Positions 1 to 6,264 of a DNA stretch of 9,951 nucleotides are shown here, one piece after another. A program made the position numbers and the translations under genes. This DNA comes from Pseudomonadota bacterium (GTDB lineage Bacteria; Pseudomonadota; Gammaproteobacteria; Steroidobacterales; Steroidobacteraceae). The stretch lies in NCBI GenBank assembly GCA_021815905.1, contig JAKAZP010000063.1, forward strand, positions 1 through 9,951. The letters run 5' to 3'. The notes beneath the pieces were generated by a model. The model had not been told where the DNA came from, made no database searches, and saw nothing but the letters and a program-made list of their open reading frames with translations. The first letter of the stretch is position 1. Each line of letters starts with the position of its first letter.

Positions 1-888
1 GTCATCGGCAAGCAGTCCACGGACATCGCGCAGGGAGTCGATCGCAAGGACGAGCGCAAGCAGGGCGCGGGTGACCAGGGTCTCATGTTCGGCTATGCGA
101 CCAATGAGACCGACGTGCTGATGCCGGCGCCCATCACCCTCGCTCACCAGCTGGTGCGGCGCCAGGCCCAGGTGAGGAAGTCGGGAAGCCTGCCCTGGCT
201 GCGGCCGGATGCCAAGAGCCAGGTCACGCTGCGCTACGAGGATGATCGTCCGGTCGGGCTCGAGGCCGTCGTGCTCTCCACCCAGCACAGTCCCGAAGTC
301 TCGACCAGGGCGCTTCGCGAGGCGGTCATGGAGGAGATTCTGAAGCCCGTGCTCCCGGCCAAATGGCTGGACAAGCGCACCAAGTTCCACATCAATCCGA
401 CCGGCCGCTTCGTCATCGGCGGCCCGGTGGGGGATTGCGGCCTCACCGGCCGCAAGATCATCGTCGACACGTACGGTGGCTACGCGCGCCACGGCGGCGG
501 GGCGTTTTCCGGCAAGGATCCCTCCAAGGTCGATCGCTCGGCCGCGTACGCGGCCCGCTATGTCGCCAAGAACCTGGTGGCCGCCGGTCTCGCGGAGCGC
601 TGCGAGGTGCAGCTCTCGTACGCGATCGGCGTCGCCGAGCCGACTTCCATCATGGTCGAGACCTTCGGCACCAGCCGCCACTCGCGCGATCTGCTGACGC
701 AGCTGGTGCGCAAGAACTTCGACCTGACTCCCTTCGGGCTGCGCGAGATGCTCGACCTTGCGCGCCCGATCTATCAGAAGACCGCCTCCTACGGGCACTT
801 TGGGCGTACCGAGCCCGATTTCACCTGGGAGCGGACCGATCGCGCGGCGGCGCTCGCGGCCGAAGCCAAGAGCGCCAGGGCCGCCTGA
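1..888 (+). CDS. metK: S-adenosylmethionine synthetase, 5'-truncated by the window
   Basis: Makes S-adenosylmethionine from methionine and ATP in the cytoplasm, the entry step of the activated methyl cycle. The reading frame is open from base 1, so the gene starts upstream; 295 residues are visible, and by comparison with the usual 385-400 residues roughly 90-100 N-terminal residues are missing. Both family signatures are present: GAGDQG at fragment residues 22-27, followed by LMFGYA, and the glycine-rich loop GGGAFSGKD at residues 165-173, followed by [14 protein letters not shown]. The C-terminal part ([16 protein letters not shown], then a HFGR motif near the end) also fits the family. The first in-frame ATG, at base 85, lies inside the conserved core and is not the start. 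The gene lies 199 bases upstream of ahcY in the same direction, a common proteobacterial arrangement. No frameshift or missing key residue is seen in the visible part. Confidence 0.97.
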   Translation, partial: VIGKQSTDIAQGVDRKDERKQGAGDQGLMFGYATNETDVLMPAPITLAHQLVRRQAQVRKSGSLPWLRPDAKSQVTLRYEDDRPVGLEAVVLSTQHSPEVSTRALREAVMEEILKPVLPAKWLDKRTKFHINPTGRFVIGGPVGDCGLTGRKIIVDTYGGYARHGGGAFSGKDPSKVDRSAAYAARYVAKNLVAAGLAERCEVQLSYAIGVAEPTSIMVETFGTSRHSRDLLTQLVRKNFDLTPFGLREMLDLARPIYQKTASYGHFGRTEPDFTWERTDRAAALAAEAKSARAA

Positions 889-901
889 GGAACTCGCGTC
901 G

Positions 902-926
902 GGGCGCAAGCGCAGAGCTTGCGCCC
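902..926 (+). terminator. Perfect 10-bp hairpin after metK (candidate terminator without U tract)
   Basis: Arms GGGCGCAAGC (902-911) and GCTTGCGCCC (917-926) are exactly complementary around a 5-base loop, starting 13 bases after the metK stop. No T run follows, so this is not a canonical intrinsic terminator. It could be a GC-rich terminator, a Rho-linked 3' end protector, or a processing hairpin in a metK-ahcY transcript. Confidence 0.45.
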
Positions 927-947
927 GCGCCGCGGCACGCGGAAAGC

Positions 948-967
948 CCGCCGCATCGGTGCGGCGG
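948..967 (+). repeat. Perfect 8-bp tetraloop hairpin between metK and the riboswitch
   Basis: CCGCCGCA (948-955) pairs perfectly with TGCGGCGG (960-967) around the loop TCGG. It ends 8 bases before the SAH riboswitch aptamer begins. It may be part of the metK 3' end or may insulate the aptamer fold from upstream RNA. There is no following T run. Confidence 0.4.
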
Positions 968-975
968 AGCCGCGT

Positions 976-1059
976 CCCTGAGGAGCGTTGCGACGGGCTC
1001 TCGGGCCACCGGGACCTGCCAGGCTCAGGGGCGCGAGCGTATTCATCCATACGGCGCTC
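976..1059 (+). promoter_or_regulatory. SAH riboswitch aptamer upstream of ahcY
   Basis: The RNA matches the known S-adenosylhomocysteine riboswitch architecture. P1 is CCCTGAG (976-982) with CTCAGGG (1024-1030), 7 perfect pairs. The conserved core GAGGAGCGTTGCGAC (980-994) follows the 5' arm, and CCAGGCTC precedes the 3' arm. P2 can form from 999-1004 with 1009-1014. The pseudoknot pairs GAGCG (983-987) with CGCTC (1055-1059) inside the conserved ACGGCGCTC (1051-1059). A small hairpin, GTAT (1039-1042) with ATAC (1049-1052), fits the optional P4. It ends 28 bases before the ahcY start and 14 bases before its Shine-Dalgarno. This class is known to raise expression of SAH-clearing genes when SAH builds up; no T-tract terminator lies between aptamer and start, so control of translation is more likely here (inference). 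Confidence 0.92.
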
Positions 1060-1087
1060 GACTTACGCTTTTCGGAGACATCGAACC

Positions 1088-2530
<1,443 letters not shown>

Positions 2531-2550
2531 CCCGCCGCCGGGTCTCCCGC

Positions 2551-2568
2551 CGGCGCCGGCCGGCGCCG
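2551..2568. repeat. 18-base perfect palindrome downstream of ahcY
   Basis: CGGCGCCGGCCGGCGCCG equals its own reverse complement and starts 20 bases after the ahcY stop. As RNA it can form a very stable all-G/C hairpin with a short loop. No T run follows, so it is at best a non-canonical terminator or 3' end stabiliser for ahcY. A palindrome of the same length lies just after the HAD gene (6949-6966). Confidence 0.5.
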
Positions 2569-3046
2569 CTCCCGGATTCCGGGGCGCGCCGGCCGGCCCG
2601 ACCCTCCACCGCCGCGGGGCGTCGCCTCGCCGCGTGATCCTCCAGGTGACGCCGTTCTGCGACAGTCGGGTTGCGGCTGACCCGCGGGGCCTCGCCCCGC
2701 GCGCCGCGTCTTCCCCGGGGGCCCGGGGGTGAGCGTCGCGAGTCGCGCTCGCGGCCGTGTAAAGAAGTGTCAAGTCGGCGCGGCGTCGCGAGAGGCGGCC
2801 AGGCGGATGTTGCGGAAGTTGCCCGCGCGAGGCGCCAACGGCGCCGCAACTCCACACTCGGCCTGGAGCGCGGGCTGTTCCGCACATCCAACTATCAAGC
2901 ATCCACGGCTCGCCGCGGCTTGTGCGGGACCGGATGGCCGACGCGGCCGCCGCGGTCAACACTCCGTGTCTCGGAAAGGAGGCGCCATTCCTCCCTACAA
3001 CATGTCTATTCTCCATGTTGGGCGCGCGCTTTCCTTCAAATACGTG

Positions 3047-3052
3047 TATGAT
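3047..3052 (+). promoter_or_regulatory. Possible -10 element for the small DNA-binding protein gene
   Basis: TATGAT matches the sigma70 -10 consensus at 5 of 6 positions, in an AT-richer patch, and would place the transcript start about 38 bases before the ATG at 3097. No good -35 hexamer is found at 16-18 bases upstream (that position is GCGCGC; the nearest candidate TTGGGC at 3018-3023 is 23 bases away), so the call is weak. Confidence 0.3.
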
Positions 3053-3096
3053 CCGGCCCCGACCCTACAGTTGGGTGTTTTCCGGAGTATCGAGTA

Positions 3097-3300
3097 ATGG
3101 CGAAACGTCCCCCGAACGACGGCGCGTCCTGGAGCGCCAGTGAGCTGAAGACCCTGAAGGCGCTCGCGAAAGCGGGAACTCCGACCAGCGAGGTCGCGAA
3201 GAAGCTCGGGCGCACCGCGGCGGCGGTGCAGCAGAAGGCGATGCGCGCCGGGATTTCCTTCCGGGCCGCCAAGCGAGCCGGCGCCCGCAAGAAGAAGTAA
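3097..3300 (+). CDS. Small basic Myb/GcrA-like helix-turn-helix protein
   Basis: A 67-residue protein, probably a DNA-binding regulator or small nucleoid-associated protein in the cytoplasm. Residues 11-54 have the pattern of a Myb/SANT or GcrA-type HTH: W12 in WSASELKTLKALA, a turn at GTPTSE (residues 27-32), then VAKKLGRTAAAVQQKAMRAGIS, where LGRT-AAV is the typical recognition-helix opening. The tail (AAKRAGARKKK) is very basic and could contact the DNA backbone. It is too short to be the cell-cycle regulator GcrA itself, and I do not recognise a named family. Start: GGAG (3084-3087) lies 9 bases upstream. Its ATG overlaps the stop of a possible 31-codon leader ORF as TAATG (3095-3099), which would allow translational coupling. 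A strong terminator follows, so it looks monocistronic apart from that leader. Confidence 0.85.
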   Translation: MAKRPPNDGASWSASELKTLKALAKAGTPTSEVAKKLGRTAAAVQQKAMRAGISFRAAKRAGARKKK

Positions 3301-3315
3301 GCGCCGAAGTCGGAT

Positions 3316-3364
3316 CGAGGGCCGGGGTCGACCCGCCGCGGGCGGGGCCCCGGCCCTCGTCTTT
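3316..3364 (+). terminator. Intrinsic terminator after the small DNA-binding protein gene
   Basis: CGAGGGCCGGGG (3316-3327) pairs perfectly over 12 bases with CCCCGGCCCTCG (3348-3359), and the interior can pair further through CCCGC (3332-3336) with GCGGG (3342-3346). A short T-rich stretch, TCTTT (3360-3364), follows immediately. This is the most canonical terminator in the window, 15 bases after the stop codon. Confidence 0.8.
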
Positions 3365-3462
3365 CCGGCCCCCCAACGGCGCGCCCCCGTGCGGGTCCGG
3401 GCCGGCGGCCGCGCCGCAGTCCGCGCTCGGTCATCCGGGGATCGAACGGTGCCGCCGCACCC

Positions 3463-3509
3463 TTGTCACCGGCGCGACAACTTGTCACACTCGCTGCCGA
3501 GCCTACTGT
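3463..3509 (+). promoter_or_regulatory. Candidate promoter with repeated CTTGTCAC elements before the lipoprotein gene
   Basis: TTGTCA (3482-3487, 5 of 6 matches to the -35 consensus) is followed after 16 bases by TACTGT (3504-3509, a weak -10), 32 bases before the start codon. CTTGTCAC occurs twice, at 3462-3469 and 3481-3488, 19 bases apart, and the first copy forms a dyad TTGTC (3463-3467)/GACAA (3476-3480). This may be an operator overlapping the promoter. No regulator can be named. Confidence 0.4.
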
Positions 3510-3541
3510 TCGGTTCAAAACCACAACGAGAAGGGGGCAGC

Positions 3542-4249
3542 ATGAGGCGAGCGACGGTAGTTGCGTCGATGGCGTCGGCGCTGGCATTGAGCGCGTGCGG
3601 TGTGCAGGTGCAGGACCAGACACCGGGAAAGTTCACGGCGAACCCGAACGTCGCCATGTATCCCATCCGGGCGAAGGTGACCCGGGGCGCCATGGTGAGC
3701 CCGCAGATGTTCCTGTTCGCGGTCACCAAAGATCACAAGATCGCGCTCACTCCGAATGCGGACGGCAGCGAGTGGGAGGCGATGTATCCGGTGCGTTGCA
3801 CCGACACCTTTCCTCTGCAATACCTCGCCATCTGGCGGCTGCAAGGGGTGACCACGCGGCAGAAGCTGTTTCCGGCCGAGCCGCGCGAGATCGAGCTGAC
3901 GGCGCCCCCGCCCGGCCAGCCGTCCGCGACCATCGACACCTCGGGCAAGCCCACGAAGGGACACTGGCAAGGCTCGGTGCCGTATACGTTCGTGACGGCG
4001 CAGAGCGTGCAGATCACCGGGGCGAAGCTCGAGCCGACCAGTCAGGATCGGGCGGACGTCGAGTCGGCCAAGGCGATCAGCATCGTCAGCACTTTTCCGA
4101 TGACCGCCACCTGCGATCAGCCGGCTCCGGTCGTGCTCGAATCGCGAGCGCGCCAGGCGCACGCCAATCTCGTGATCGACACCAGCCAGCCGGGAATACC
4201 GCAGTTCACGACCCGCGTCGAGTTCGCGCCGCAGCCCGGCGGGATCTGA
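3542..4249 (+). CDS. Putative lipoprotein of unknown function
   Basis: A 235-residue exported lipoprotein. The N-terminus is a short lipoprotein signal: MRR, a hydrophobic core, then lipobox LSAC with the lipidated Cys at residue 19, followed by Gly-Val, so it is probably sorted to the outer membrane (residue +2 is not Asp). The mature part holds just two further cysteines, Cys86 and Cys191, which could form one disulphide. The middle has a Pro-rich stretch (TAPPPGQPS, about residues 121-129) and the predicted content is mainly beta-strand. I recognise no family. Start: AAGGGGG (3531-3537) lies 4 bases before the ATG and the signal peptide begins here; the open frame extends back to 3389, but that extension is Arg-rich and would bury the signal peptide. 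It stands alone, with a terminator upstream and decayed DNA downstream. Confidence 0.85.
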   Translation: MRRATVVASMASALALSACGVQVQDQTPGKFTANPNVAMYPIRAKVTRGAMVSPQMFLFAVTKDHKIALTPNADGSEWEAMYPVRCTDTFPLQYLAIWRLQGVTTRQKLFPAEPREIELTAPPPGQPSATIDTSGKPTKGHWQGSVPYTFVTAQSVQITGAKLEPTSQDRADVESAKAISIVSTFPMTATCDQPAPVVLESRARQAHANLVIDTSQPGIPQFTTRVEFAPQPGGI

Positions 4250-4288
4250 GATCGGGCTCGCCAGGCGCTCTGCGCCGCTTCGCGCATG

Positions 4289-4310
4289 GGGTTCGCCGTC
4301 GGGCGAACCC
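4289..4310. terminator. Perfect 9-bp tetraloop hairpin after the lipoprotein gene
   Basis: GGGTTCGCC (4289-4297) pairs perfectly with GGCGAACCC (4302-4310) around the loop GTCG, 39 bases after the lipoprotein stop. No T run follows on either strand, so termination is only a possibility. Its TTCGCC/GGCGAA core might also be a scattered repeat unit of the genome, which cannot be judged from one copy. Confidence 0.35.
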
Positions 4311-4492
4311 GTTGGGGGGCGTAGCGCGTGGAATGCACCGGGTGAGGCGGCTCGAATCCAGGACGAGGAGCCAATAAAGCGCGCGGGTGTCATCGAGCGC
4401 CGTCCGGGAGCACGCTCTCACTCCGGTGCGCAGATACTCTCGCTCACTCGCCCTGAACGCTCCGTGAATCGCGCCGAAGTCCGTCCCCGGCC

Positions 4493-4681
4493 TCAGACCA
4501 GCCGCCGCCTGAGCTGCTCGCTCTCGAGCACGCTCGGGCCGATGCGCCCGAGGCAGGCCGGCAGCCCGACCGCGAGGGCGAGCAGCAGCGCGGCGATCAC
4601 GCCGGTGCGCCCCTTGCCGGCCATGCGATGAAAGAGGAGTGATCCGGGGGCGGCGGCCGCGAGCGCATGGTGCTCGTCCAT
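4493..4681 (-). pseudogene. Remnant of a protein tyrosine phosphatase (P-loop fragment, catalytic Cys lost)
   Basis: A 62-residue minus-strand frame reads LLFHRMAGKGRTGVIAALLL, which matches the P-loop of bacterial tyrosine phosphatases (usually HC-x-AGK-D-RTG followed by a hydrophobic helix), then a stretch ending SVLESEQLRRRLV that resembles the following helix of the family. The catalytic Cys is Arg here (codon CGC; one base from TGC) and the general-acid-like D of AGKDRTG is Gly. The N-terminal half of the domain is absent: the region upstream on this strand is the start of the methyltransferase gene. Beyond the stop at 4493-4495, another minus-strand frame (about 4385-4498, DFGAIHGAFRASEREYLRTG) could be the frameshifted C-terminus. 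Most likely a decaying gene; a short inactive protein is possible but has no well-placed ribosome site. Confidence 0.55.
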
Positions 4682-4706
4682 CGTCGCAGCGTAGCGCCCT
4701 CCAGCG

Positions 4707-4712
4707 CATAAT
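4707..4712 (+). promoter_or_regulatory. -10 element directly before the methyltransferase start (leaderless transcript)
   Basis: CATAAT matches the sigma70 -10 consensus at 5 of 6 positions and ends 7 bases before the ATG at 4720, so transcription would start at or next to the A of the start codon. No Shine-Dalgarno lies upstream of this ATG, which fits a leaderless mRNA. The -35 region is not convincing. Confidence 0.45.
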
Positions 4713-4719
4713 CGCGTCC

Positions 4720-5493
4720 ATGACCGTCGATCCGACCGAGCGCTTCTCGAGCCGCGTGGACAACTATGCCAGGTACCGCCCGACCTACCCGTCCGCGCTC
4801 TTCGACCTGCTGCGCGAGCGGTGCGGTCTCGCCCGCGGCGTGCGCGTGGCCGACATCGGCTCGGGCACCGGCATCCTCACCGCGCAGCTGCTCGCGGGCG
4901 GCGCGGAGGTGTTCGCCGTCGAGCCCAACCGCGGCATGCGCGAGGCGGCCGAGCGGCAGCTCGCGGGCAGCCCGAATTTCCACAGCATCCCCGGCACGGC
5001 CGAGGCGACCACGCTCGCGCCGCGCAGCGTCGCGCTGGTGGTGGCGGCCCAGGCCTTCCACTGGTTCGCCCCGGCGCGCGCCCGGGATGAGCTCGCGCGC
5101 ATCCTCGAGCCGGCGGGCTGGGCCGCCCTCATCTGGAACGAGCGGCCGCCCGATGCGACACCCTTCTTCGCGGACTACGAATCGCTGCTGCGGCGCCATT
5201 GCGCTGAATACGACCAGGTGACCGGATCGCGCGCCGACGGCGCCGCCATCCGCGAGTTCTTCGGCCGCGAACCGGAGCTCGCGGCCTTCCCTCATCGTCA
5301 GGTGTTCGACCTCGAAGGGTTGAAGGGGCGGCTGATGTCCTCGTCCTATGCGCCCGAGCGCGGCCATCCCGAGCACGAGCCGCTCATCTGCGGCCTCGAG
5401 GCCGTGTTCGCCCGTCACCAGCTCGGGGGCGAGGTGGTGTTTCCCTATCGCACGCTCGTGTATTTCGGCAGGCTCGCACCCGGCGCCGGGTAG
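4720..5493 (+). CDS. Class I SAM-dependent methyltransferase
   Basis: A 257-residue cytoplasmic methyltransferase of the Rossmann-fold (Methyltransf_11/25-like) type; the substrate cannot be told from sequence. The opening RFSSRVDNYARYRPTYP (residues 8-24) is typical of this subgroup. SAM-binding motif I is VADIGSGTG (about residues 43-51), the acidic end of strand 2 is VFAVEPN (about 64-70), and the later strand/loop contains AQAFHWF (about 109-115), with WAALIWNERPP near residue 137-147. It consumes SAM and releases SAH, so it depends on the MetK/AhcY cycle like any methyltransferase, but there is no operon link. Start: 4720 begins the conserved N-terminus; the frame stays open back to 4639 but that part is Arg-rich and lies over the phosphatase remnant. 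The gene ends 3 bases from the stop of the EF-hand gene on the other strand. Confidence 0.9.
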   Translation: MTVDPTERFSSRVDNYARYRPTYPSALFDLLRERCGLARGVRVADIGSGTGILTAQLLAGGAEVFAVEPNRGMREAAERQLAGSPNFHSIPGTAEATTLAPRSVALVVAAQAFHWFAPARARDELARILEPAGWAALIWNERPPDATPFFADYESLLRRHCAEYDQVTGSRADGAAIREFFGREPELAAFPHRQVFDLEGLKGRLMSSSYAPERGHPEHEPLICGLEAVFARHQLGGEVVFPYRTLVYFGRLAPGAG

Positions 5494-5496
5494 CGC

Positions 5497-5754
5497 TCAG
5501 GCCTTCGTCCACCAGTCGAAGAACTCCTCGAACTCGATCGCCCCGTCGCGATTGGCGTCGATCTCGTCGAAGCCGATTTCGCACTCCGGCGAGCTGATGT
5601 TCTCGTCGACCGTTTCCATGAAGCGGATGAATTCCCCGAGCGTCAGCCGCCCGTCCCTGTTGACGTCGTTGAAATCGAAAGTCTCGCGCAGCCGGCCGCG
5701 CTCCTCGGAGCCCGGCCGCACATAATCGAGAGTCGTCCGGTCCTTGCGCGCCAT
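5497..5754 (-). CDS. Two-EF-hand calcium-binding protein
   Basis: An 85-residue protein with two canonical 12-residue EF-hand loops. Loop 1 is D30-V-N32-R-D34-G35-R-L37-T38-L-G-E41; loop 2 is D66-A-N68-R-D70-G71-A-I73-E74-F-E-E77. Every calcium-ligand position (1, 3, 5, 9, 12) carries a suitable residue and position 6 is Gly in both, so real Ca2+ binding is expected. There is no signal peptide or membrane segment, so it should be cytoplasmic: a calcium sensor or buffer with no visible effector domain. Start: GAGGAG (5761-5766, minus strand) lies 6 bases upstream. It is the second gene of a minus-strand pair, 21 bases after the EthD-domain gene, so the two are probably co-transcribed and may act together (inference). 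It converges on the methyltransferase with a 3-base gap, leaving no room for a terminator between them. Confidence 0.9.
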   Translation of the reverse strand: MARKDRTTLDYVRPGSEERGRLRETFDFNDVNRDGRLTLGEFIRFMETVDENISSPECEIGFDEIDANRDGAIEFEEFFDWWTKA

Positions 5755-5775
5755 GGCCGCCTCCTCAAACGATGC

Positions 5776-6087
5776 TCAGCTCCTGACTTCGCCGATCTGC
5801 ACCACGGGCCGTGTGTTGGTGTAGTTCGGCACGTCGGCGAGGATCTCCCCGGCGTGAGGCCCGAACGCGGTCTGAAACGCCTCGAGCGAGTCGAAGACCA
5901 GGCGTCCGATCGCGATGTAGGGCGCCTTCGACCCGGGCTCCCCGCCCCCCACCCCGAGCTCGGCCATGGTCGAGCGGCAGGCCGGCCCGCACTTCGCGCG
6001 CACCATGGGAAGGTGCTTGCCGGTGTAGTAGTTCATGTCGAACTTGGCGCCGGAATCGTTCGGGTAAAGCACCGTGACGTGGATCAT
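5776..6087 (-). CDS. EthD-domain (dimeric alpha+beta barrel) protein
   Basis: A 103-residue protein of the EthD family, which forms ferredoxin-like dimeric alpha+beta barrels. Seen: the opening strand MIHVTVLYPN, the family motif FDMNYYTGKHLPMV (residues 16-29; equivalent of the usual F-x-x-Y-Y-x-x-x-H-x-P), YIAIGRLVFDSLEAFQTAF in the second half (strand then helix), and a closing strand PNYTNTRPVVQIGEV. Family members take part in ether degradation (EthD of the ethRABCD cluster) or are of unknown role; none of those partner genes is here, so the substrate is unknown. Start: GGAGA (6093-6097, minus strand) lies 5 bases upstream; the same frame stays open much further upstream but that part lies antisense to the HAD gene. 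First gene of the pair with the EF-hand protein; divergent from the HAD gene across 177 bases. Confidence 0.88.
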   Translation of the reverse strand: MIHVTVLYPNDSGAKFDMNYYTGKHLPMVRAKCGPACRSTMAELGVGGGEPGSKAPYIAIGRLVFDSLEAFQTAFGPHAGEILADVPNYTNTRPVVQIGEVRS

Positions 6088-6182
6088 GAGCGTCTCCAAG
6101 CGGCTTTCCGCCAGAGCGAGTGTGGCCCAAGCTCGGGATCGCGTCCACTCCGGGCCGCCGCGCCCACGTGAGACTGTCCCGG

Positions 6183-6211
6183 GTGTCGCGCCTGCGGCGC
6201 ACAGCGGACAC
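6183..6211. repeat. Dyad in the divergent EthD/HAD intergenic region
   Basis: GCGCC (6188-6192) pairs with GGCGC (6196-6200) around TGC, and flanking GTGTC (6183-6187) pairs with GACAC (6207-6211) with a 6-base bulge. Its place between two divergent promoters would suit an operator, but it could be chance at this GC content. Confidence 0.25.
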
Positions 6212-6252
6212 CGCGGCCGACACGATGGCTGCACGGCGCGTTTCACTGCGGC

Positions 6253-6258
6253 TACAGT
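6253..6258 (+). promoter_or_regulatory. -10 element directly before the HAD phosphatase start (leaderless transcript)
   Basis: TACAGT (4 of 6 matches to the -10 consensus) ends 6 bases before the ATG at 6265, so the transcript would start at the start codon. No Shine-Dalgarno is present before this ATG. The -35 region is weak. Confidence 0.35.
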
Positions 6259-6264
6259 AAGCGC

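Larger units (their letters stand above)
2531..3096. other. 566-base intergenic region between ahcY and the small DNA-binding protein gene
   Basis: No convincing conserved gene is visible on either strand; the open frames are Arg/Pro/Ala-rich products of high GC. Structure seen: an 18-base perfect palindrome (2551-2568); an imperfect hairpin with outer arms AGTTGC (2817-2822) and GCAACT (2846-2851) and inner arms GGCGCC (2831-2836, 2840-2845); a strong Shine-Dalgarno AAAGGAGG (2975-2982) facing CCTCC (2990-2994); a 7-base inverted repeat CAACATG (2998-3004)/CATGTTG (3014-3020); and a -10-like TATGAT (3047-3052). The last 130 bases are clearly less GC-rich than the rest, as expected for a promoter and leader of the gene at 3097. 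Confidence 0.6.

Noticed and set aside
758..1087. N-terminal extension of AhcY from 758
   Set aside because: It overlaps metK and the SAH riboswitch, is Arg/Pro-rich, and unlike any AhcY; the start at 1088 has a ribosome site.
2998..3020. CAACATG/CATGTTG as an insertion-sequence end or attachment site
   Set aside because: No transposase, integrase or matching second end is seen; the 7-base arms are more simply a local dyad.
4320..4374. tRNA-like end (GGCTCGAATCC ... GGAGCCA)
   Set aside because: The stem around the TCGAAT loop does not pair (GGCGG against CCAGG) and no matching acceptor, D or anticodon arms are present upstream.
4206..4763. 185-codon minus-strand ORF as an intact gene
   Set aside because: Its first half is out of frame with the phosphatase-like sequence and Arg-rich, and it overlaps the methyltransferase start; only its middle part may be a shifted piece of the phosphatase remnant.
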